Assembly: GCA_030632405.1 (NCBI GenBank)
Contig: DAOVUU010000016.1
Span: 1 to 14,315, forward strand
Length of the DNA stretch: 14,315 bases
From: Desulfobulbaceae bacterium
Lineage (GTDB): Bacteria > Desulfobacterota > Desulfobulbia > Desulfobulbales > Desulfocapsaceae
Direction: 5' to 3'
The notes below the pieces were generated by a model. That model searched no databases. It was not told the origin of the DNA and saw nothing but the letters and a program-made list of their open reading frames with translations. This document shows, in pieces, positions 14,059 to 14,315 of this stretch. The translations under genes and the position numbers were made by a program. The stretch's first letter is position 1. Each line of letters opens with the position of its first letter.

Positions 14059-14315
14059 ATGCAACTCCACGAAGATACGTTTATACTGACACGTATGAAA
14101 ACCCGCATCTTCCTCATTTTTCTGTTTTTGGCGCTGCTCTGTGCAGGCTGCTTCATCATTTTTCTGCCTTACATTACCGACACATACCTGTTCCCAGGAG
14201 TCATAAACAGCCTCCCATTCTCCGAAAAAAAAGTCAGCCTTTCGAGAATTTCTCCCTGGAAGCTGCGGGGAACTGTCAGCCTTGCCGATAGCGGCCAGGA
14301 TATATTATCCCTGCC
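14059..14315 (+). CDS. Start of an unidentified membrane-anchored protein (runs off the window)
   Basis: An open frame from ATG 14059 to the window end encodes MQLHEDTFILTRMKTRIFLI at first, then a strong hydrophobic segment (about residues 16-38), then LPYITDTYLFPGVINSLPF and SLSRISPWKLRGTVSL. An internal ATG at 14095 would give a cleaner KTR-plus-hydrophobic signal anchor. The short amphipathic stretch SPWKLRGTVSL after an N-terminal anchor recalls the beginnings of large AsmA/YdbH-like envelope lipid-transport proteins, but this is only a guess from 85 residues. Neither ATG has a well-spaced ribosome binding site; AGGAGAGG at 14035-14042 sits directly before a different, out-of-frame ATG. 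It follows recO by 33 bases and is probably in the same operon. Confidence 0.6.
   Translation, partial: MQLHEDTFILTRMKTRIFLIFLFLALLCAGCFIIFLPYITDTYLFPGVINSLPFSEKKVSLSRISPWKLRGTVSLADSGQDILSL

Noticed and set aside
14043..14291. 82-codon open frame after recO
   Set aside because: It has a close AGGAGAGG but the translation is rich in His, Pro and Arg without structure, while the overlapping frame encodes a clear membrane anchor and stays open to the window end.
1..14315. Mobile element, CRISPR array, prophage, toxin-antitoxin or defence island
   Set aside because: No transposase, integrase, regularly spaced repeats, terminal inverted repeats or defence domains were seen; gene content is housekeeping and respiratory.

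Overview
The window looks like ordinary core chromosome of a dissimilatory sulfate-reducing (or sulfur-disproportionating) member of the Desulfobacterota, most likely near Desulfobulbales. The main reason is a dsrMKJO run encoding the membrane Dsr complex, led by a small RsbRD-N-type protein as is familiar in deltaproteobacterial sulfate reducers. System II cytochrome c maturation (CcsA type) and a stand-alone Met8-type siroheme enzyme fit the same picture. The taxon is inferred from gene content alone.

Layout. Positions 1-3826 (minus strand): rsbRD-like gene, dsrM, dsrK, dsrJ and the first codons of dsrO, transcribed right to left and leaving the window at base 1. Positions 3978-4010: a strong minus-strand terminator that isolates the dsr operon from the gene to its right. 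Positions 4072-10117 (minus strand): uppP, a Met8/CysG-N-like siroheme synthase, ccsA, hemA and prc, all in one direction. No clear terminator is seen between them, so long co-transcription is possible. Positions 10306-11213 (minus strand): a TlpA/ResA-like thioredoxin and a tiny secreted cysteine-containing protein with its own candidate promoter and terminator. Positions 11214-11543: a divergent promoter region. Positions 11544-14315 (plus strand): a SurA-like periplasmic chaperone, a RodZ-like HTH membrane protein, recO, and the start of a membrane-anchored protein that runs off the right edge.

How the genes fit together. DsrMKJOP links the membrane quinone pool to cytoplasmic DsrC-bound sulfur. 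DsrJ needs three covalent c-type hemes and DsrM needs heme b. The partner sulfite reductase DsrAB (not in the window) needs siroheme. The neighbouring hemA (first committed step of tetrapyrroles), siroheme synthase (branch to siroheme, and in these bacteria probably also to heme through the siroheme route) and ccsA (heme delivery to apocytochromes), plus a ResA-like thioredoxin further away, make a plausible cofactor-supply neighbourhood. prc, surA and uppP add envelope protein quality control and cell-wall lipid recycling.

I found no mobile element, CRISPR array, RNA gene or defence system. The less explained items are the RsbRD-N protein at the head of the dsr operon, a nested inverted-repeat element in the uppP leader with a third repeat copy nearby, the tiny three-cysteine secreted protein, a RodZ-like protein without room for the usual C-terminal domain, and the ambiguous start of the last gene.
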